64,000 bases of DNA from Alphaproteobacteria bacterium (GTDB lineage Bacteria > Pseudomonadota > Alphaproteobacteria > Rickettsiales > SXRF01), in assembly GCA_020049775.1 (NCBI GenBank), contig JAGVLO010000003.1:186001-250000 (forward strand), given 5' to 3'. Below the pieces are notes generated by a model. It had not been told where the DNA came from. It was given only the letters and a program-made list of their open reading frames with translations, and ran no database searches. The translations under genes were made by a program, and so were the position numbers. Shown here in pieces: positions 37,728 to 48,415 of the stretch (the first letter of the stretch is position 1; every line of letters starts with the position of its first letter).

Positions 37728-38705
37728 ATGACACATCATGGGGTACATCACGGCGACAGTCATAGCCACCAGACCCATCCTTACCATTTGGTCAATCCCA
37801 GCCCATGGCCCGCACTTGGTGCGCTTTCCATGTTCATGGGAACGATGGGCGGTGCGATGTGGATGCACGGCAAGACGGGCGGCGGCTTCCTGGTGATCAT
37901 TGGTTTTGCGCTGGTGCTTTACACCATGTATGTGTGGTGGCGCGATGTGGTGAAGGAAGCGCGTGAAGACAAGGCGCACACCGGTGCGGTGAGCCGTGGC
38001 CTGCGTGCAGGCATGGCGTTGTTCATTATCTCGGAAGTGCTGTTTTTCTCCGCATTTTTCTGGGCATTTTTCAATGCCAGCACATTGCCGGTTACCCCGC
38101 TTGCAGATACATGGGCGATTACTGATGGTGTATGGCCGCCCAAGGGTATCGAGCCGTTTGATCCGTGGCATTTGCCATTCCTAAACACGCTTATCCTGCT
38201 GCTGTCGGGTACGACCGTGACGTGGGCGCATCACGCCATCTTGCAGGGTAACAAGAGAGAAACCATTCAGGCGCTGTGGTACACGGTGATTCTGGGCGTT
38301 ATCTTCACTGCTTGCCAGGCCTATGAATATTCGCATGCTGCCTTCGGCTTTAAAGACGGCGTCTATGCTTCCACCTTCTACATGGCGACCGGTTTCCACG
38401 GTTTCCACGTTCTGGTGGGTACTATCTTCCTTGCCGTGTGTTTAGGCCGCGCCTACAAGGGCCATTTCACGCCTGAAAAGCATCTGGGCTTCGAATTCGC
38501 CGCATGGTACTGGCATTTTGTGGACGTGGTGTGGTTGTTCCTCTTCGTATTTATTTACGGTGACATGGCTAACAAGCTGATGCCTGCGTTTGAAACCATC
38601 TTCACTGGCCTCAACACTATCATCATGGTTCTGGGCGCTACAGCGGTTGCCTGCTACTACAGCTACAAGAAGCTGGTATCCGGCGGTTTCACTACCCACC
38701 ATTGA
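37728..38705 (+). CDS. ctaE: cytochrome c oxidase subunit III
   Basis: A 325-aa seven-helix subunit. HPYHLVNPSPWPALG, HTGAVSRGLRAGMALFIISE and FHGFHVLVGTIFL are conserved, with WYWHFVDVVWLFLF near the end. The His-rich N-terminus (MTHHGVHHGDSHSH) is somewhat longer than usual. SD AAGGAG lies eight bases before the ATG. Confidence 0.97.
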   Translation: MTHHGVHHGDSHSHQTHPYHLVNPSPWPALGALSMFMGTMGGAMWMHGKTGGGFLVIIGFALVLYTMYVWWRDVVKEAREDKAHTGAVSRGLRAGMALFIISEVLFFSAFFWAFFNASTLPVTPLADTWAITDGVWPPKGIEPFDPWHLPFLNTLILLLSGTTVTWAHHAILQGNKRETIQALWYTVILGVIFTACQAYEYSHAAFGFKDGVYASTFYMATGFHGFHVLVGTIFLAVCLGRAYKGHFTPEKHLGFEFAAWYWHFVDVVWLFLFVFIYGDMANKLMPAFETIFTGLNTIIMVLGATAVACYYSYKKLVSGGFTTHH

Positions 38706-38721
38706 TATACTGATATAAGGC

Positions 38722-39099
38722 GTGGAAACTAAACCACCCGTTTTTGGGCCGCCCGTTTCTTTATCACGTATCGTGCTGCGGGGCCGCTGCCCGCGCTGCG
38801 GGCAAGGCAAGCTTTATAGCGACCTGCTGACCATCGTGGATCAGTGCAGCGAATGTAAGCTTGATTTAAAACAGCATGAGCAGGGCGACGGTCCGGCCTT
38901 TTTCGGCATATTGATTGTCGGTGCGATTACTGCCATTGGTGCAGCGGTGGTGGAAATCAAATACCAACCACCTTTCTGGCTGCATGGTGCCATATGGGCG
39001 CCGTTTGTATTGATTGCGTCTGTAGTGTCACTGCGCTGGTTGAAGGCAGTGCTGATTGCTGTTCAATACCAGCTACGCAGGGACGATTTTAAAAGCTAA
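38722..39099 (+). CDS. DUF983 family membrane protein
   Basis: A 125-aa protein with a zinc-ribbon-like CPRCGQGKLYSDLLTIVDQC near residue 20, followed by C in SECKLDL, then two hydrophobic helices. DUF983 proteins follow coxC in many alphaproteobacterial oxidase operons and are thought to help oxidase assembly. Start codon is GTG. Confidence 0.88.
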   Translation: METKPPVFGPPVSLSRIVLRGRCPRCGQGKLYSDLLTIVDQCSECKLDLKQHEQGDGPAFFGILIVGAITAIGAAVVEIKYQPPFWLHGAIWAPFVLIASVVSLRWLKAVLIAVQYQLRRDDFKS

Positions 39100-39103
39100 G
39101 ACG

Positions 39104-41416
39104 TTACGCCTTTGCCTTCTTGCCTTTGCCAAGGGCGCTGACCTTGGAGCTACGCTCTACAATCGCTTCATAGGCCGCAAGTGCTGCCATATTCAGGATT
39201 TCCGACACGGTGGCATTCATATGCACGATTTGCGCCGGGCGCTGCAGGCCCAGTAATACCGGACCGATGGTCACGCCGTCGCCCAGTTCCTGCAACAGGT
39301 GCGAGGCAATATGCGCAGAATGCAGTCCGGGCATGACAAGTATGTTAGCCGGGCCGGTTAAACGGCAGAACGGATACAGGCTCATGATGTCCTTGTTGAG
39401 GGCAACGCCTGCCGACATTTCGCCGTCATACTCGAAATCCACTTTCATGTTGTCGAGGATTTTGACGGCGTCGCGGATGCGCGCTGATTTTTCACCCATC
39501 GGGTTGCCGAAGGTGGAATAAGACAGCAGTGCCACGCGCGGCTCGTGGCCGAGCTTGCGGGCCAACTGCGCAGTTTTAACAGCAATACGCGCCAGTTCTT
39601 CGGCTTCAGGCAGTTCGTTGACGGTGGTATCGCTGAAGAACAACGTGCGGCCTTTGGCAACAACGAGCGATATACCTTGTAATACTTCACCAGGTTTGGT
39701 GTCGATAACGCGGGTGATATTGTCGAGGCACACATGGTAATTACGGGTGGCGCCGGTCAGCATGGCATCGCCATTTCCGAGCGCTAGTTTGCACGCTGCG
39801 AAAATATTGCGATCGTTCTTCACCATACGCGCTACGTCGCGGTACAGGAAGCCATGGCGTTGCAGGCGCGGGTAGAGATAGTCGATATATTCATCGACAT
39901 GCTTGCTGACGGCAGCGTTGGCTATCACGATATTCTGCTCGGACACGCCCATCTTTTTCATGGACGCCTGAATGCGCTCGGTGCGGCCAACCAGTACCGG
40001 TGTGCCGTAGCCATTGTCGCGCCATTGCACGGCAGCACGGATGATTTTTTCTTCTTCACCTTCGGCAAAAATCATGCGTTGCGGGTTGTCACGCAGCTTG
40101 TCGAAAATATGCTGCAGGCTGTTTGCTGTCGGGTCGCGGCGTGCAGCCAGTTCTTTTTTGTAGGTGGCGATGTCGATGATCGGCTTACGCGCAACTTTGG
40201 TGCGCATGGCGGCCTGCGCCACGGCGACAGGAACAGTTGTCATCAGGCGCGGATCGAATGGAGCGGGAATGATGTACTCCGGACCGAATTCCATCTGGCG
40301 GCCACCGTAGGCGGCGCTGACTTCTTCCGGCACTTCTTCGCGTGCCAGCGCAGCGATAGCTTCGGCAGCGGCGATTTTCATTTCCTCGTTGATCTGTGAG
40401 GCGCGGCAATCGAGCGCACCACGGAAGATGTAGGGGAAGCCCATCACGTTATTGACCTGGTTTGGATAATCCGAGCGGCCTGTGGCGATGATGGCGTCCT
40501 TGCGCACGGAGCGAACCTGCTCGGGCGTGATTTCCGGATCGGGGTTGGCCATGGCAAAAATAATCGGGTTTTTGGCCATGCTCGCCACCATTTCCTTGGT
40601 CACCGCGTCTTTAGAGGCCAGGCCAAGGAACAGGTCGGCACCTTCCATGGCTTCAGCCAGCGTGCGCTTCTTGGTTTTCACTGCGTGGGCGGATTTCCAC
40701 TGGTTCATGCCTTCGGTGCGGCCTTCATAGATGACGCCTGTCTTGTCAACGAGCAGGGCGTTTTCATGTTTGATGCCCATGCGCTTGATGAGTTCCAGAC
40801 ATGCAATACCGGCAGAACCGGCACCGAGTACCACAACCTTGATGTCCTGAATTTTACGGTTGGTCAGGTGGGCGGCGTTGATAAGGCCGGCGGCGCAGAT
40901 AATGGCGGTGCCGTGCTGGTCGTCGTGGAATACGGGGATATCCATGGCTTCGCGCAGGCGCTGTTCGATGATGAAACATTCGGGCGCTGCGATATCTTCC
41001 AGATTGATGCCGCCCCATGACGGGCCGAGCAGCCTGACGCAGTTGACGAATTCATCCACGTCACGCGTGTCAACTTCGATATCGATGCCGTCAATGTCGG
41101 CGAAGCGCTTGAAAAGAATTGCCTTGCCTTCCATTACGGGTTTGGAAGCTAACGCACCGAGATTGCCAAGGCCTAGTACGGCAGTGCCGTTGGAAATAAC
41201 GGCTACGAAATTGCCGCGTGCCGTGTAGTCATAGGCTTTATCTGGGTCTTTCTGAATTTCAAGGCAGGGAATGGCGACGCCCGGGGAATAACCCAGCGAC
41301 AGGTCGCGCTGCGTCATCAGCGGCTTGGTCGGCAGAATGGAAAGTTTGCCCGGTTGTCCTTCCGAGTGATAGGCAAGGGCTTCTTCGTTCGTGATAGGTT
41401 CTTTCTCTTTGGACAT
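39104..41416 (-). CDS. maeB: NADP-dependent malic enzyme fused to phosphotransacetylase-like domain
   Basis: A 770-aa protein that converts malate to pyruvate and CO2 with NADP+. The malic enzyme half (about residues 1-430) has [20 protein letters not shown] and the Rossmann [17 protein letters not shown]; the C-terminal half (about 440-765) is PTA_PTB-like and probably regulatory, binding acetyl-CoA. ATG 41416 ([14 protein letters not shown]) follows GGAAACG; the frame extends five codons further. It is convergent with the oxidase operon. Confidence 0.95.
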   Translation of the reverse strand: MSKEKEPITNEEALAYHSEGQPGKLSILPTKPLMTQRDLSLGYSPGVAIPCLEIQKDPDKAYDYTARGNFVAVISNGTAVLGLGNLGALASKPVMEGKAILFKRFADIDGIDIEVDTRDVDEFVNCVRLLGPSWGGINLEDIAAPECFIIEQRLREAMDIPVFHDDQHGTAIICAAGLINAAHLTNRKIQDIKVVVLGAGSAGIACLELIKRMGIKHENALLVDKTGVIYEGRTEGMNQWKSAHAVKTKKRTLAEAMEGADLFLGLASKDAVTKEMVASMAKNPIIFAMANPDPEITPEQVRSVRKDAIIATGRSDYPNQVNNVMGFPYIFRGALDCRASQINEEMKIAAAEAIAALAREEVPEEVSAAYGGRQMEFGPEYIIPAPFDPRLMTTVPVAVAQAAMRTKVARKPIIDIATYKKELAARRDPTANSLQHIFDKLRDNPQRMIFAEGEEEKIIRAAVQWRDNGYGTPVLVGRTERIQASMKKMGVSEQNIVIANAAVSKHVDEYIDYLYPRLQRHGFLYRDVARMVKNDRNIFAACKLALGNGDAMLTGATRNYHVCLDNITRVIDTKPGEVLQGISLVVAKGRTLFFSDTTVNELPEAEELARIAVKTAQLARKLGHEPRVALLSYSTFGNPMGEKSARIRDAVKILDNMKVDFEYDGEMSAGVALNKDIMSLYPFCRLTGPANILVMPGLHSAHIASHLLQELGDGVTIGPVLLGLQRPAQIVHMNATVSEILNMAALAAYEAIVERSSKVSALGKGKKAKA

Positions 41417-41601
41417 CGTTTCCGCTCTCAAATGGCAGCCGCTTTAACTGCATTGTGCAGTGCAGCATAAGTTTATGATTTTCAACAACGAACAGCCTTA
41501 TTCCCACACAGACGGTGCGAATGCAAGGAAAATTTGCGTCTTTTAACGTGTCTGCTAGAGTCATTTTTACTGCGTCTTAATATCAAAAAGGAAAACTACA
41601 G

Positions 41602-42036
41602 ATGCCCGCCGCCACGGTTTTATTCGCTAGCCTGTTGACACTGCTTTATCTTTACCTGACGCGTGAAGTTATTCGCCGCCGCCGCGCTTACCGTGTGGCC
41701 TATGGTTCGCCGGAAGATCATCCGGATTTGCAGCGTGCCATCCGCGCCCATGGCAACTTCCAGGAATACACACCACTGTTCCTGATAATGCTATATTTGC
41801 TTGAAACCAGTACAGGCATGACATGGCTATGTTACGTGTTCGGCCTAATATTTTTTTGCGGCCGCTTGTCGCATGCCTATTCGCTGCATGTTGCTGAGGC
41901 AAGGGGGTTAGCTTCAGGTGCGCGTGCTTCGGTAACGTTCCGTTTCCGTTTTTACGCCATGGCGCAGACACTGACCACGCTGGGCGTGATGGCGGGGCTG
42001 CTTTTATTCCAGTTTGCTATGCAGGCTATTGGCTAA
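41602..42036 (+). CDS. MAPEG-family membrane protein
   Basis: A 144-aa four-helix membrane protein. RAIRAHGNFQEYTPLFLIM is the family signature (bacterial YecN-like branch of membrane-associated eicosanoid/glutathione metabolism proteins); RLSHAYSLH follows. Bacterial members may have glutathione transferase or peroxidase activity, but the substrate is not known. It ends three bases before mutS. Confidence 0.9.
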   Translation: MPAATVLFASLLTLLYLYLTREVIRRRRAYRVAYGSPEDHPDLQRAIRAHGNFQEYTPLFLIMLYLLETSTGMTWLCYVFGLIFFCGRLSHAYSLHVAEARGLASGARASVTFRFRFYAMAQTLTTLGVMAGLLLFQFAMQAIG

Positions 42037-42039
42037 CCA

Positions 42040-44691
42040 ATGCAACTTGCCGAAAAACCAGACTTTCCCGAGCCGCCACTATCCACTGCCACTCCGGCGA
42101 TGCAGCAATATATGGCGCTTAAAAGCGCACACAAGGATTATCTGCTGTTTTACCGCATGGGGGATTTTTACGAACTGTTTTTTGATGATGCGGTAAAAGC
42201 TTCGCAGATACTTGATATTGCGCTAACCAAGCGCGGCAAGCATGCGGGTGAAGATATTCCCATGTGCGGCGTGCCTGTGCATAGCAGCGACATGTATCTC
42301 GAGCGCCTGATTGTATCAGGTTGCAAGGTGGCAGTGTGTGAGCAGATGGAAGATCCTGCCGAAGCCAAGAAGCGTGGCTACAAGGCGATTGTGCAGCGTG
42401 ACGTGGTGCGTATTGTCACCCCCGGCACACTCACCGAAGAAACACTGCTTGATGCGCGTCAGGCTAATTTTCTTGCGGCGCTGGCTGAAAGCGAAGGCCA
42501 ACTATCTATGGCGTGGCTGGATATTTCCACCGGTGAGTTTTTTGTAAGCAACGTGGCGGCGGCCAATCTTGGCGCTGAATTGTCGCGCATTGCGCCCAAG
42601 GAAATATTGCTGGCCGATACGCTCTCGCAGGCGGCGCACATGCAGAATATAACGCAGGAATGGAAGGCAAAACTCACGCTGCAGCCCGCCAGCGTTTTTG
42701 ATGCGCGGCGCAGTGAACGCCTGCTGAAAGAAACCTATGCGGTGACGTCGCTGGAAGCGTTCGGTAGCTTTACCAGCGCGCAAATGGCGGCTTGCGGCGC
42801 GCTGCTGGATTATGTGCGCCTGACGCAAAAAGCATCGCTGCCGCGCCTTGATGCGCCGAAAATTTTACAATCCAGCGAGCATATGCTGATTGACGCCGCC
42901 AGCCAGCGCAATCTTGAACTGATGGTGACGCTCTCGGGCGAGAAAAAAGGCAGTTTGTTTTCGGTCATCGATGAAACAGTAACGTCGGCAGGCGCACGCC
43001 TGCTTGCGGGCTGGCTGATGTCACCCTCAACCGATGTATCACGCATTCGCGCGCGGCAGGACGCGGTTGCCTGCCTGCTTGACGATAGCGGATTGCGCGA
43101 CAAGATACGCGGCTTCTTGAAAGAATGCGCTGATATCGAGCGCGCGATTTCACGCCTGAGTATGGCCCGCGGCGGTCCGCGCGATATCCTTGCGGTAATG
43201 CAGGGATTGCTGTGCGCCCACCGCGTGCGTGTACAGATGGAAGCGGCAACGTTGCCGGCTGCGCTTGAGGCACTGCGCAACCGCTTCGGTGGCCACGAGG
43301 CGCTGATTGAAAAGCTCGGCCTTGCCATTAAACCTGATTGCGGTCTATTTGCGCGTGACGGAAATTTCATTGCGGAAGGCTATGACGCGCCGCTGGACGA
43401 ATTCCGCCGCTTGCGCGACGAAGGCAAAAAAGTCATTGCCGATTTGCAGCAAAAATACATTGCGCAGACGGGCATCAACACGCTGAAAATCCGTTTCAAT
43501 AATGTGCTGGGTTACTACATAGAAATCACGCAGGCACATCAGTCGAAAATGACGCCGGACTTTATCCACCGCCAGACGCTGGTGGGTAATATGCGCTATA
43601 CCACGGTGGAGCTTTCCGAACTGGAGCGCAAAATCGGTGAAGCTGCCGACAAGGCGCTGAAGCTGGAACTGGAATTGTTCGCGCAGCTTGTAGCCGATAT
43701 ACAATCAGCGCAGGAGCGCATTGTGGCAACCGCACGCGCGCTTGCCGCGCTGGACGCGTTTGCAGGGCTGGCGCAGCTGGCGAAAGAGCGCCGTTACACC
43801 CGTCCGCAAGTGGATGGCAGCATAGCCTTTGATATTAAAGGCGGACGCCATCCGGTGGTGGAGGCGAGTTTAGAACACAGTACGCACACGCCATTCATCG
43901 GCAATGATTGCCAGCTGGAAGAGGCGCAGCGCCTGTGGCTGCTCACCGGTCCGAACATGGCGGGTAAAAGTACCTTCCTGCGCCAGAATGCGCTGATTGC
44001 CATACTCGCGCAGATGGGGTCGTTCGTGCCTGCAGAGAGCGCACATATCGGCATGGTGGACAGGTTATTCTCGCGCGTTGGCGCGGCAGACGACCTTGCG
44101 CGCGGCCGCTCCACCTTCATGGTAGAGATGGTGGAAACGGCAACCATATTGCATCAGGCGACATCGCGTTCGCTGGTGATACTCGATGAAATCGGGCGCG
44201 GCACGGCAACGTTCGACGGGCTTTCGATTGCGTGGGCGGTGATAGAACATTTACATAACCACACGCAATGCCGCACCTTATTTGCTACGCACTACCACGA
44301 ACTCACAGGCCTGACCGAAAGCTTAAACGCACTTTCCTGCCACACCATGAAAGTGAAGGAATGGAAAGGCGATCTCGTATTCCTGCATGAGGTGGGCGAG
44401 GGAGCGGCAGACCGTTCCTACGGTATCCATGTGGCAAAGCTTGCGGGTTTGCCCGCGCAGGTGCTTTCGCGCGCGGCGGACATATTACATCAACTGGAAA
44501 AACAACAGGTGGGGGCGAAAGAATTGCCTGCCTCGCTGCCGCTCTTTTCCTATGCGCCTGCTGCCTCAGAACCAGTGGTGGATAGCAAGGCGCAGGCGGT
44601 TATGGATGAATTAAAGATGCTTTCACCCGATTCACTGACGCCAAAACAAGCGCTTGATTTGTTGTATAAAATTAAGGGTATGGCAGGGTAA
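42040..44691 (+). CDS. mutS: DNA mismatch repair protein MutS
   Basis: An 883-aa mismatch-recognition ATPase. The mismatch-reading Phe-x-Glu is in [14 protein letters not shown]; connector, lever and clamp domains follow. Walker A is [14 protein letters not shown], Walker B is [17 protein letters not shown], and the dimer His is in [12 protein letters not shown]. The C-terminal extension ends in a short tetramerisation-like tail. It is only three bases after the MAPEG gene, so co-transcription is likely. Confidence 0.97.
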   Translation: MQLAEKPDFPEPPLSTATPAMQQYMALKSAHKDYLLFYRMGDFYELFFDDAVKASQILDIALTKRGKHAGEDIPMCGVPVHSSDMYLERLIVSGCKVAVCEQMEDPAEAKKRGYKAIVQRDVVRIVTPGTLTEETLLDARQANFLAALAESEGQLSMAWLDISTGEFFVSNVAAANLGAELSRIAPKEILLADTLSQAAHMQNITQEWKAKLTLQPASVFDARRSERLLKETYAVTSLEAFGSFTSAQMAACGALLDYVRLTQKASLPRLDAPKILQSSEHMLIDAASQRNLELMVTLSGEKKGSLFSVIDETVTSAGARLLAGWLMSPSTDVSRIRARQDAVACLLDDSGLRDKIRGFLKECADIERAISRLSMARGGPRDILAVMQGLLCAHRVRVQMEAATLPAALEALRNRFGGHEALIEKLGLAIKPDCGLFARDGNFIAEGYDAPLDEFRRLRDEGKKVIADLQQKYIAQTGINTLKIRFNNVLGYYIEITQAHQSKMTPDFIHRQTLVGNMRYTTVELSELERKIGEAADKALKLELELFAQLVADIQSAQERIVATARALAALDAFAGLAQLAKERRYTRPQVDGSIAFDIKGGRHPVVEASLEHSTHTPFIGNDCQLEEAQRLWLLTGPNMAGKSTFLRQNALIAILAQMGSFVPAESAHIGMVDRLFSRVGAADDLARGRSTFMVEMVETATILHQATSRSLVILDEIGRGTATFDGLSIAWAVIEHLHNHTQCRTLFATHYHELTGLTESLNALSCHTMKVKEWKGDLVFLHEVGEGAADRSYGIHVAKLAGLPAQVLSRAADILHQLEKQQVGAKELPASLPLFSYAPAASEPVVDSKAQAVMDELKMLSPDSLTPKQALDLLYKIKGMAG

Positions 44692-44785
44692 TTTACAAAT
44701 TATCCGCTTGCACATATAAAAAAAGTATTTTATACCAAATTAACATTTTCAATTCGTAAAATAACTGTCTGACGGGGTATTTCCT

Positions 44786-45256
44786 ATGGCCAAACTCAAC
44801 GTATCGCTCCTGCAACTGCCGCATGGCAAAGACCTGCCGCTGCCGGAATATGCAACCATCCATAGCGCAGGCGTGGATTTGATGGCCGCTATTGATGCCG
44901 ACATGGTGCTAAAACCCATGCAGCGTTCGCTGGTGCCTACCGGCATTGCTATTGCGCTTCCTGATAATTATGAAGCGCAGGTGCGCCCGCGTTCCGGCCT
45001 TGCGCTCAAACATGGCATTTCGCTCGTCAATACGCCCGGCACCATTGATGCCGATTATCGCGGCGAAATCAAGGTGCTGCTGATTAACTTAGGGCAGGAA
45101 GATTTTGTCATTACGCGCGGTATGCGCATCGCGCAGATGGTTGTAGCGCCGGTAACGCAGGTGTCGTTTGCTCGCGTCGAATCGCTGGACGAAACGCAGC
45201 GCAGCGATGGCGGCTTTGGTTCCACCGGCGTGAAAGCGAAAGTCGCCTCGGCATAA
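44786..45256 (+). CDS. dut: deoxyuridine 5'-triphosphate nucleotidohydrolase
   Basis: A 156-aa trimeric dUTPase that keeps uracil out of DNA and supplies dUMP. The five motifs are seen: [41 protein letters not shown] and the Gly-rich tail [10 protein letters not shown]. It is directly followed, with one base between, by the Rrf2 gene. Confidence 0.97.
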   Translation: MAKLNVSLLQLPHGKDLPLPEYATIHSAGVDLMAAIDADMVLKPMQRSLVPTGIAIALPDNYEAQVRPRSGLALKHGISLVNTPGTIDADYRGEIKVLLINLGQEDFVITRGMRIAQMVVAPVTQVSFARVESLDETQRSDGGFGSTGVKAKVASA

Positions 45257-45257
45257 T

Positions 45258-45704
45258 ATGCTCTCTAAAAAACTATTCTACGCGGTGGAGGCGGTACTTT
45301 ATATCGCCTATAACACAGGCCGTGGCCCTATCAGCAGCCGCGACATCGCTGACAGGCAGGGCCTGCCTCCGCGTTATCTCGAACAGCTGATGCAACGCCT
45401 TGTGCGTGGAGGAATATTGCGCGGTGTGCGCGGTCCGCGCGGCGGCTATTTACTGGCCAAGGAACGCAGGCGCATTACTGTGGGTGATATCTGTGATGTG
45501 CTGAACGACGAAAAAGACGAGCATGACATGAAAGGCTACGGAGGCACGCCGCTGGGTGGCAAGGTGGTGCTGCCGGTGTGGGAGGAAGCCCACAAGAAAA
45601 CGATGGAATATTTGAAACAGGTCAACCTGGCCGACTTATGCGAACAGGCGATTTCAAGCCAGATTCGCAAAGAGTCGGACGAACGTATGGACTTCGCTAT
45701 TTGA
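45258..45704 (+). CDS. Rrf2-family transcriptional regulator
   Basis: A 148-aa winged-helix regulator. The DNA-binding part is SRDIADRQGLPPRYLEQLMQ, and the wing is GVRGPRGGYLLAKE. The C-terminal part has few Cys, lacking the three-Cys Fe-S cluster pattern of IscR/NsrR; this is closer to CymR/CysR-type sulfur regulators. Its place next to cysK fits control of cysteine synthesis. A long inverted-repeat element starts at its stop codon. Confidence 0.85.
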   Translation: MLSKKLFYAVEAVLYIAYNTGRGPISSRDIADRQGLPPRYLEQLMQRLVRGGILRGVRGPRGGYLLAKERRRITVGDICDVLNDEKDEHDMKGYGGTPLGGKVVLPVWEEAHKKTMEYLKQVNLADLCEQAISSQIRKESDERMDFAI

Positions 45705-45826
45705 GCATCCTCCATTTAACCATTCGCGTTGTTATCCTTCGGGCTTGGCGTGCTCATGTACTCTGGTGTACACTCCGCGCGCCTCGCCTCGGCTGCCTAG
45801 CGAATGATTAAAGCGAGAACGCTCAA
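45701..45826. repeat. long imperfect inverted repeat with internal palindrome
   Basis: The 28-nt arms at 45701-45728 and 45799-45826 are reverse complements in about 22 of 28 positions (TTGAGC...CATTCGC and GCGAATG...GCTCAA). The centre, 45753-45775, carries CTCATGTAC, four bases (TCTG), then GTGTACACTC. The same split motif occurs at 46908-46930, on the other side of cysK. It could be a REP/MITE-like element or a large operator ahead of cysK. The left arm overlaps the Rrf2 stop codon. Confidence 0.65.
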
Positions 45827-45863
45827 AAAAATTATGCTTTGGTATTAAACGAAAGGATTTTTT

Positions 45864-46847
45864 ATGACTGCATCTGCTGCAAAACAAGCCCCCGCCCAGC
45901 TCGACCGCCCCGGCCGCGGGCGCATTTACGATAACATTCTCGCCACTATCGGCAACACGCCGCTGATTCGCCTGCACCGTTTGGCGAAGGAAGCGGGCTG
46001 CGTGGCTGACGTGCTGGTCAAGGCGGAATTCTTTAACCCGCTCTCGTCAGTAAAAGACAGGATCGCGCTGTCGATGGTGGAAGCCGCCGAAGCTTCCGGC
46101 AAAATGCACGACCAGACCGTGCTGGTAGAACCGACGTCGGGCAATACCGGCATTGCGCTGGCGTTTGTGTGCGCCGCCAAGGGCTACAAGCTGATACTCA
46201 CCATGCCCGAAAGCATGTCGATTGAGCGCCGCAAGATGCTCAAGCAGCTGGGTGCTGAACTGGAACTGACGCCTGCCGCAAAAGGCATGCGCGGGGCGAT
46301 TGAGCGCGCCGAAGAAATTCTGGCATCCAACCCGAGTGCGCTTATGTTGCAGCAGTTCAAGAACGCATCTAACCCCGAAATCCACCGCCGCACCACCGCC
46401 GAGGAAATCTGGGCGGATACGGCAGGCAAGGTGGATGTGTTCATCACCGGTGTTGGCACCGGCGGCACTATCACCGGTACCGGAGAAGTGCTGAAAGCAA
46501 AAAAACCCAGCGTAAAAATCATCGCCGTTGAACCGGAAGATAGCCCAGTGCTCTCCGGCGGCAAGCCCGGCCCGCACAAGATTCAGGGCATCGGCGCCGG
46601 CTTTGTGCCTGACGTATTGCAGAAAGATATCATTGACGAGGTCATCACCATCGGCAACGAAACCGCCTTTGCCACGGCGCGCAAAATCGCCAAGCTGGAA
46701 GGTATTCCGGTGGGTATTTCCTCCGGTGCAACGATTGCCGCTGCGCTGGAAGTGGGCGCACGTCCCGAAATGAAGGGCAAGACAATCGTGGTCATCGCGG
46801 CGTCGAGCGCCGAGCGTTATATCTCGACTGATCTGTTCGCTGAGTAA
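45864..46847 (+). CDS. cysK: cysteine synthase A
   Basis: A 327-aa fold-type II PLP enzyme that makes L-cysteine from O-acetylserine and sulfide. The PLP lysine is in SSVKDRIALSM; the substrate loop TSGNTGIALAF and phosphate loop GTGGTITGTG are complete, and GIGAGFVPDVL follows. It continues the dut-Rrf2 stretch after a 159-bp gap filled by the inverted-repeat element. It works with cysTWA (sulfate uptake) elsewhere in the window. Confidence 0.96.
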   Translation: MTASAAKQAPAQLDRPGRGRIYDNILATIGNTPLIRLHRLAKEAGCVADVLVKAEFFNPLSSVKDRIALSMVEAAEASGKMHDQTVLVEPTSGNTGIALAFVCAAKGYKLILTMPESMSIERRKMLKQLGAELELTPAAKGMRGAIERAEEILASNPSALMLQQFKNASNPEIHRRTTAEEIWADTAGKVDVFITGVGTGGTITGTGEVLKAKKPSVKIIAVEPEDSPVLSGGKPGPHKIQGIGAGFVPDVLQKDIIDEVITIGNETAFATARKIAKLEGIPVGISSGATIAAALEVGARPEMKGKTIVVIAASSAERYISTDLFAE

Positions 46848-46891
46848 CAGGTTTCATGCCTTTCTCTACTCTGGCGGATAATCTGCTTGTC

Positions 46892-46950
46892 AACGGCGTA
46901 CTCGAAACTCATGTACGGGCGTGTACACTCAAGTTTCTGCGTGCGCCGTT
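46892..46950. repeat. nested palindromic element between cysK and moeB
   Basis: Outer stem AACGGCG (46892-46898) / CGCCGTT (46944-46950), middle stem GAAACT (46904-46909) / AGTTTC (46932-46937), inner TGTAC (46912-46916) / GTACA (46923-46927). The core is CTCATGTAC, GGGC, then GTGTACACTC: both halves identical to the element at 45753-45775 with the same 4-bp spacing. Confidence 0.7.
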
Positions 46951-46983
46951 TTCGCGCGCTCACCTTGCCATAGCGAGACAGGT

Positions 46984-47775
46984 ATGAAACCTAATAATGC
47001 AGGGGGCACAGCATGTGCTTCGCCCGTTGAGGTAACGGACAAGCTGCGCCGCTATGCGCGCCATGTCGTGTTGCCGCAAGTGGGCGAACAGGGGCAGGAG
47101 AAGCTGCTGGCCTCGTCAGTGCTGATGATTGGCGCAGGCGGGCTGGGCAGCAGTGCGCTGGCGTATTTAGCGGCAGCGGGCGTGGGGCATGTCGGCGTGG
47201 TGGAATATGACCGCGTGGAACTCTCCAACCTGCAACGCCAGATATTGTTTGAATCGTCCGACCTTGGGCGGTTGAAAGTAGAAGCCGCCGCCGACCGTAT
47301 CAGCGAAATCAACGAAGATTGCCGCGTTACATTGTTTCCTGTGCGCCTGAAAGAAACCAACGCCCGCGAGATGGTGCGCGATTTTGATGTGGTGGTGGAT
47401 GGCTCGGATAATTTTGCCACGCGCTTTGCCGTGGCCGCTGCTTGTATGCAGGAGAAGAAACCACTTATATCTGCCGCTATCAGCGGTTTTTCGGCGCAGC
47501 TTTCCACCTTCAAGCCGTATTTGGGCAAGCCGCACCCCTGTTACCGCTGTTTTGTGCCGGAATTGCCGGAGCGCGAAATCACGTGCGCGCAGGAAGGCAT
47601 CATCGGCCCGCTGGCGGGCGTGATGGGAAGCATGCAGGCGCTTGAAGCAGTGAAAGAGCTGCTCGGCATCGGCGAATCGCTTTCCGGCCAGCTGCTGGTG
47701 ATGGATGCGCTGTCGATGGATATACGCAAGGTGGCGCTGCCGCGTGATGCCGCTTGCGCGCATTGTGGCCAATAG
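46984..47775 (+). CDS. moeB: ThiF/MoeB-family adenylyltransferase
   Basis: A 263-aa E1-like enzyme that adenylates the C-terminus of a MoaD/ThiS-type sulfur carrier. The ATP motif GAGGLGSSALAYLAAAGVGH with the R in SNLQRQILF, CxxC zinc pairs CYRCFVPE and CAHCG, and the Asp in VVVDGSDNFATR are present. ATG 46984 was chosen (homology begins soon after); the frame is open earlier. With the neighbouring cysK it could form a protein-bound sulfur route, but the carrier gene is not in the window. Confidence 0.88.
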   Translation: MKPNNAGGTACASPVEVTDKLRRYARHVVLPQVGEQGQEKLLASSVLMIGAGGLGSSALAYLAAAGVGHVGVVEYDRVELSNLQRQILFESSDLGRLKVEAAADRISEINEDCRVTLFPVRLKETNAREMVRDFDVVVDGSDNFATRFAVAAACMQEKKPLISAAISGFSAQLSTFKPYLGKPHPCYRCFVPELPEREITCAQEGIIGPLAGVMGSMQALEAVKELLGIGESLSGQLLVMDALSMDIRKVALPRDAACAHCGQ

Positions 47776-47835
47776 CAGAACAAAATTATTAAACACTCTT
47801 GCAAGTGCGCGCGCCTGCGATTAATGGATTAGCCT

Positions 47836-48333
47836 ATGCTGGCCATGTTGCGTTTTATATTACTTACTTTTTGTGCCGTATCCGTTATCTTCACGGATGC
47901 GTGGGCGATGACTGCATCCGGACTTCCGGTTCCGCGTTTTGTATCACTGAAATCCGAGGAGGTGAATATCCGCACTGGCCCGGGTACGCGCTACCCCATA
48001 CAGTGGGTGTACCGTCGCAAGGGTATGCCCGTGGAGGTGACCGAGGAATATGACGCATGGCGCAAGGTGCGCGATATGGAAGGCACTAGCGGGTGGGTGC
48101 ATAAGGGCATGATTGACGGAACGCGCAATGTCATGGTCAAGGCTGAAGCGCCGCAGGTGGTGCGCCTTGACGCTGACGCCAAGTCCAAGCCGCTTCTGAA
48201 GGTCGAACCAAAAGTAGTGGCCAGTGTGGTGGAATGCCAGGAAGAATGGTGCCGTATCCTTGTTTCCGGCCGTAAGGGTTGGCTGGAAAAGAAACATCTT
48301 TGGGGTGTCTATCCAAAGGAAATTATTGAATAA
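47836..48333 (+). CDS. exported bacterial SH3-domain protein
   Basis: A 165-aa protein with a signal peptide (LRFILLTFCAVSVIFTDAWA) and two SH3b/SH3_4 repeats: the first about residues 35-95 (VNIRTGPGTRYPIQWVYRRK, WRKVRDMEGTSGWVH), the second about 110-160 (KPLLKVEPKVVASVVECQEE, WCRILVSGRKGWL). Such proteins bind peptidoglycan or peptides in the periplasm. The 380 bases after it hold the cobalamin riboswitch. Confidence 0.85.
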   Translation: MLAMLRFILLTFCAVSVIFTDAWAMTASGLPVPRFVSLKSEEVNIRTGPGTRYPIQWVYRRKGMPVEVTEEYDAWRKVRDMEGTSGWVHKGMIDGTRNVMVKAEAPQVVRLDADAKSKPLLKVEPKVVASVVECQEEWCRILVSGRKGWLEKKHLWGVYPKEIIE

Positions 48334-48415
48334 ATTAAGCGTAGCCTGACAGTTCAAAAATACTGCATTTGGCCCCGCAAACAAGTTGCCCGCCTGCGTC
48401 TTTTCCACTAATCAT

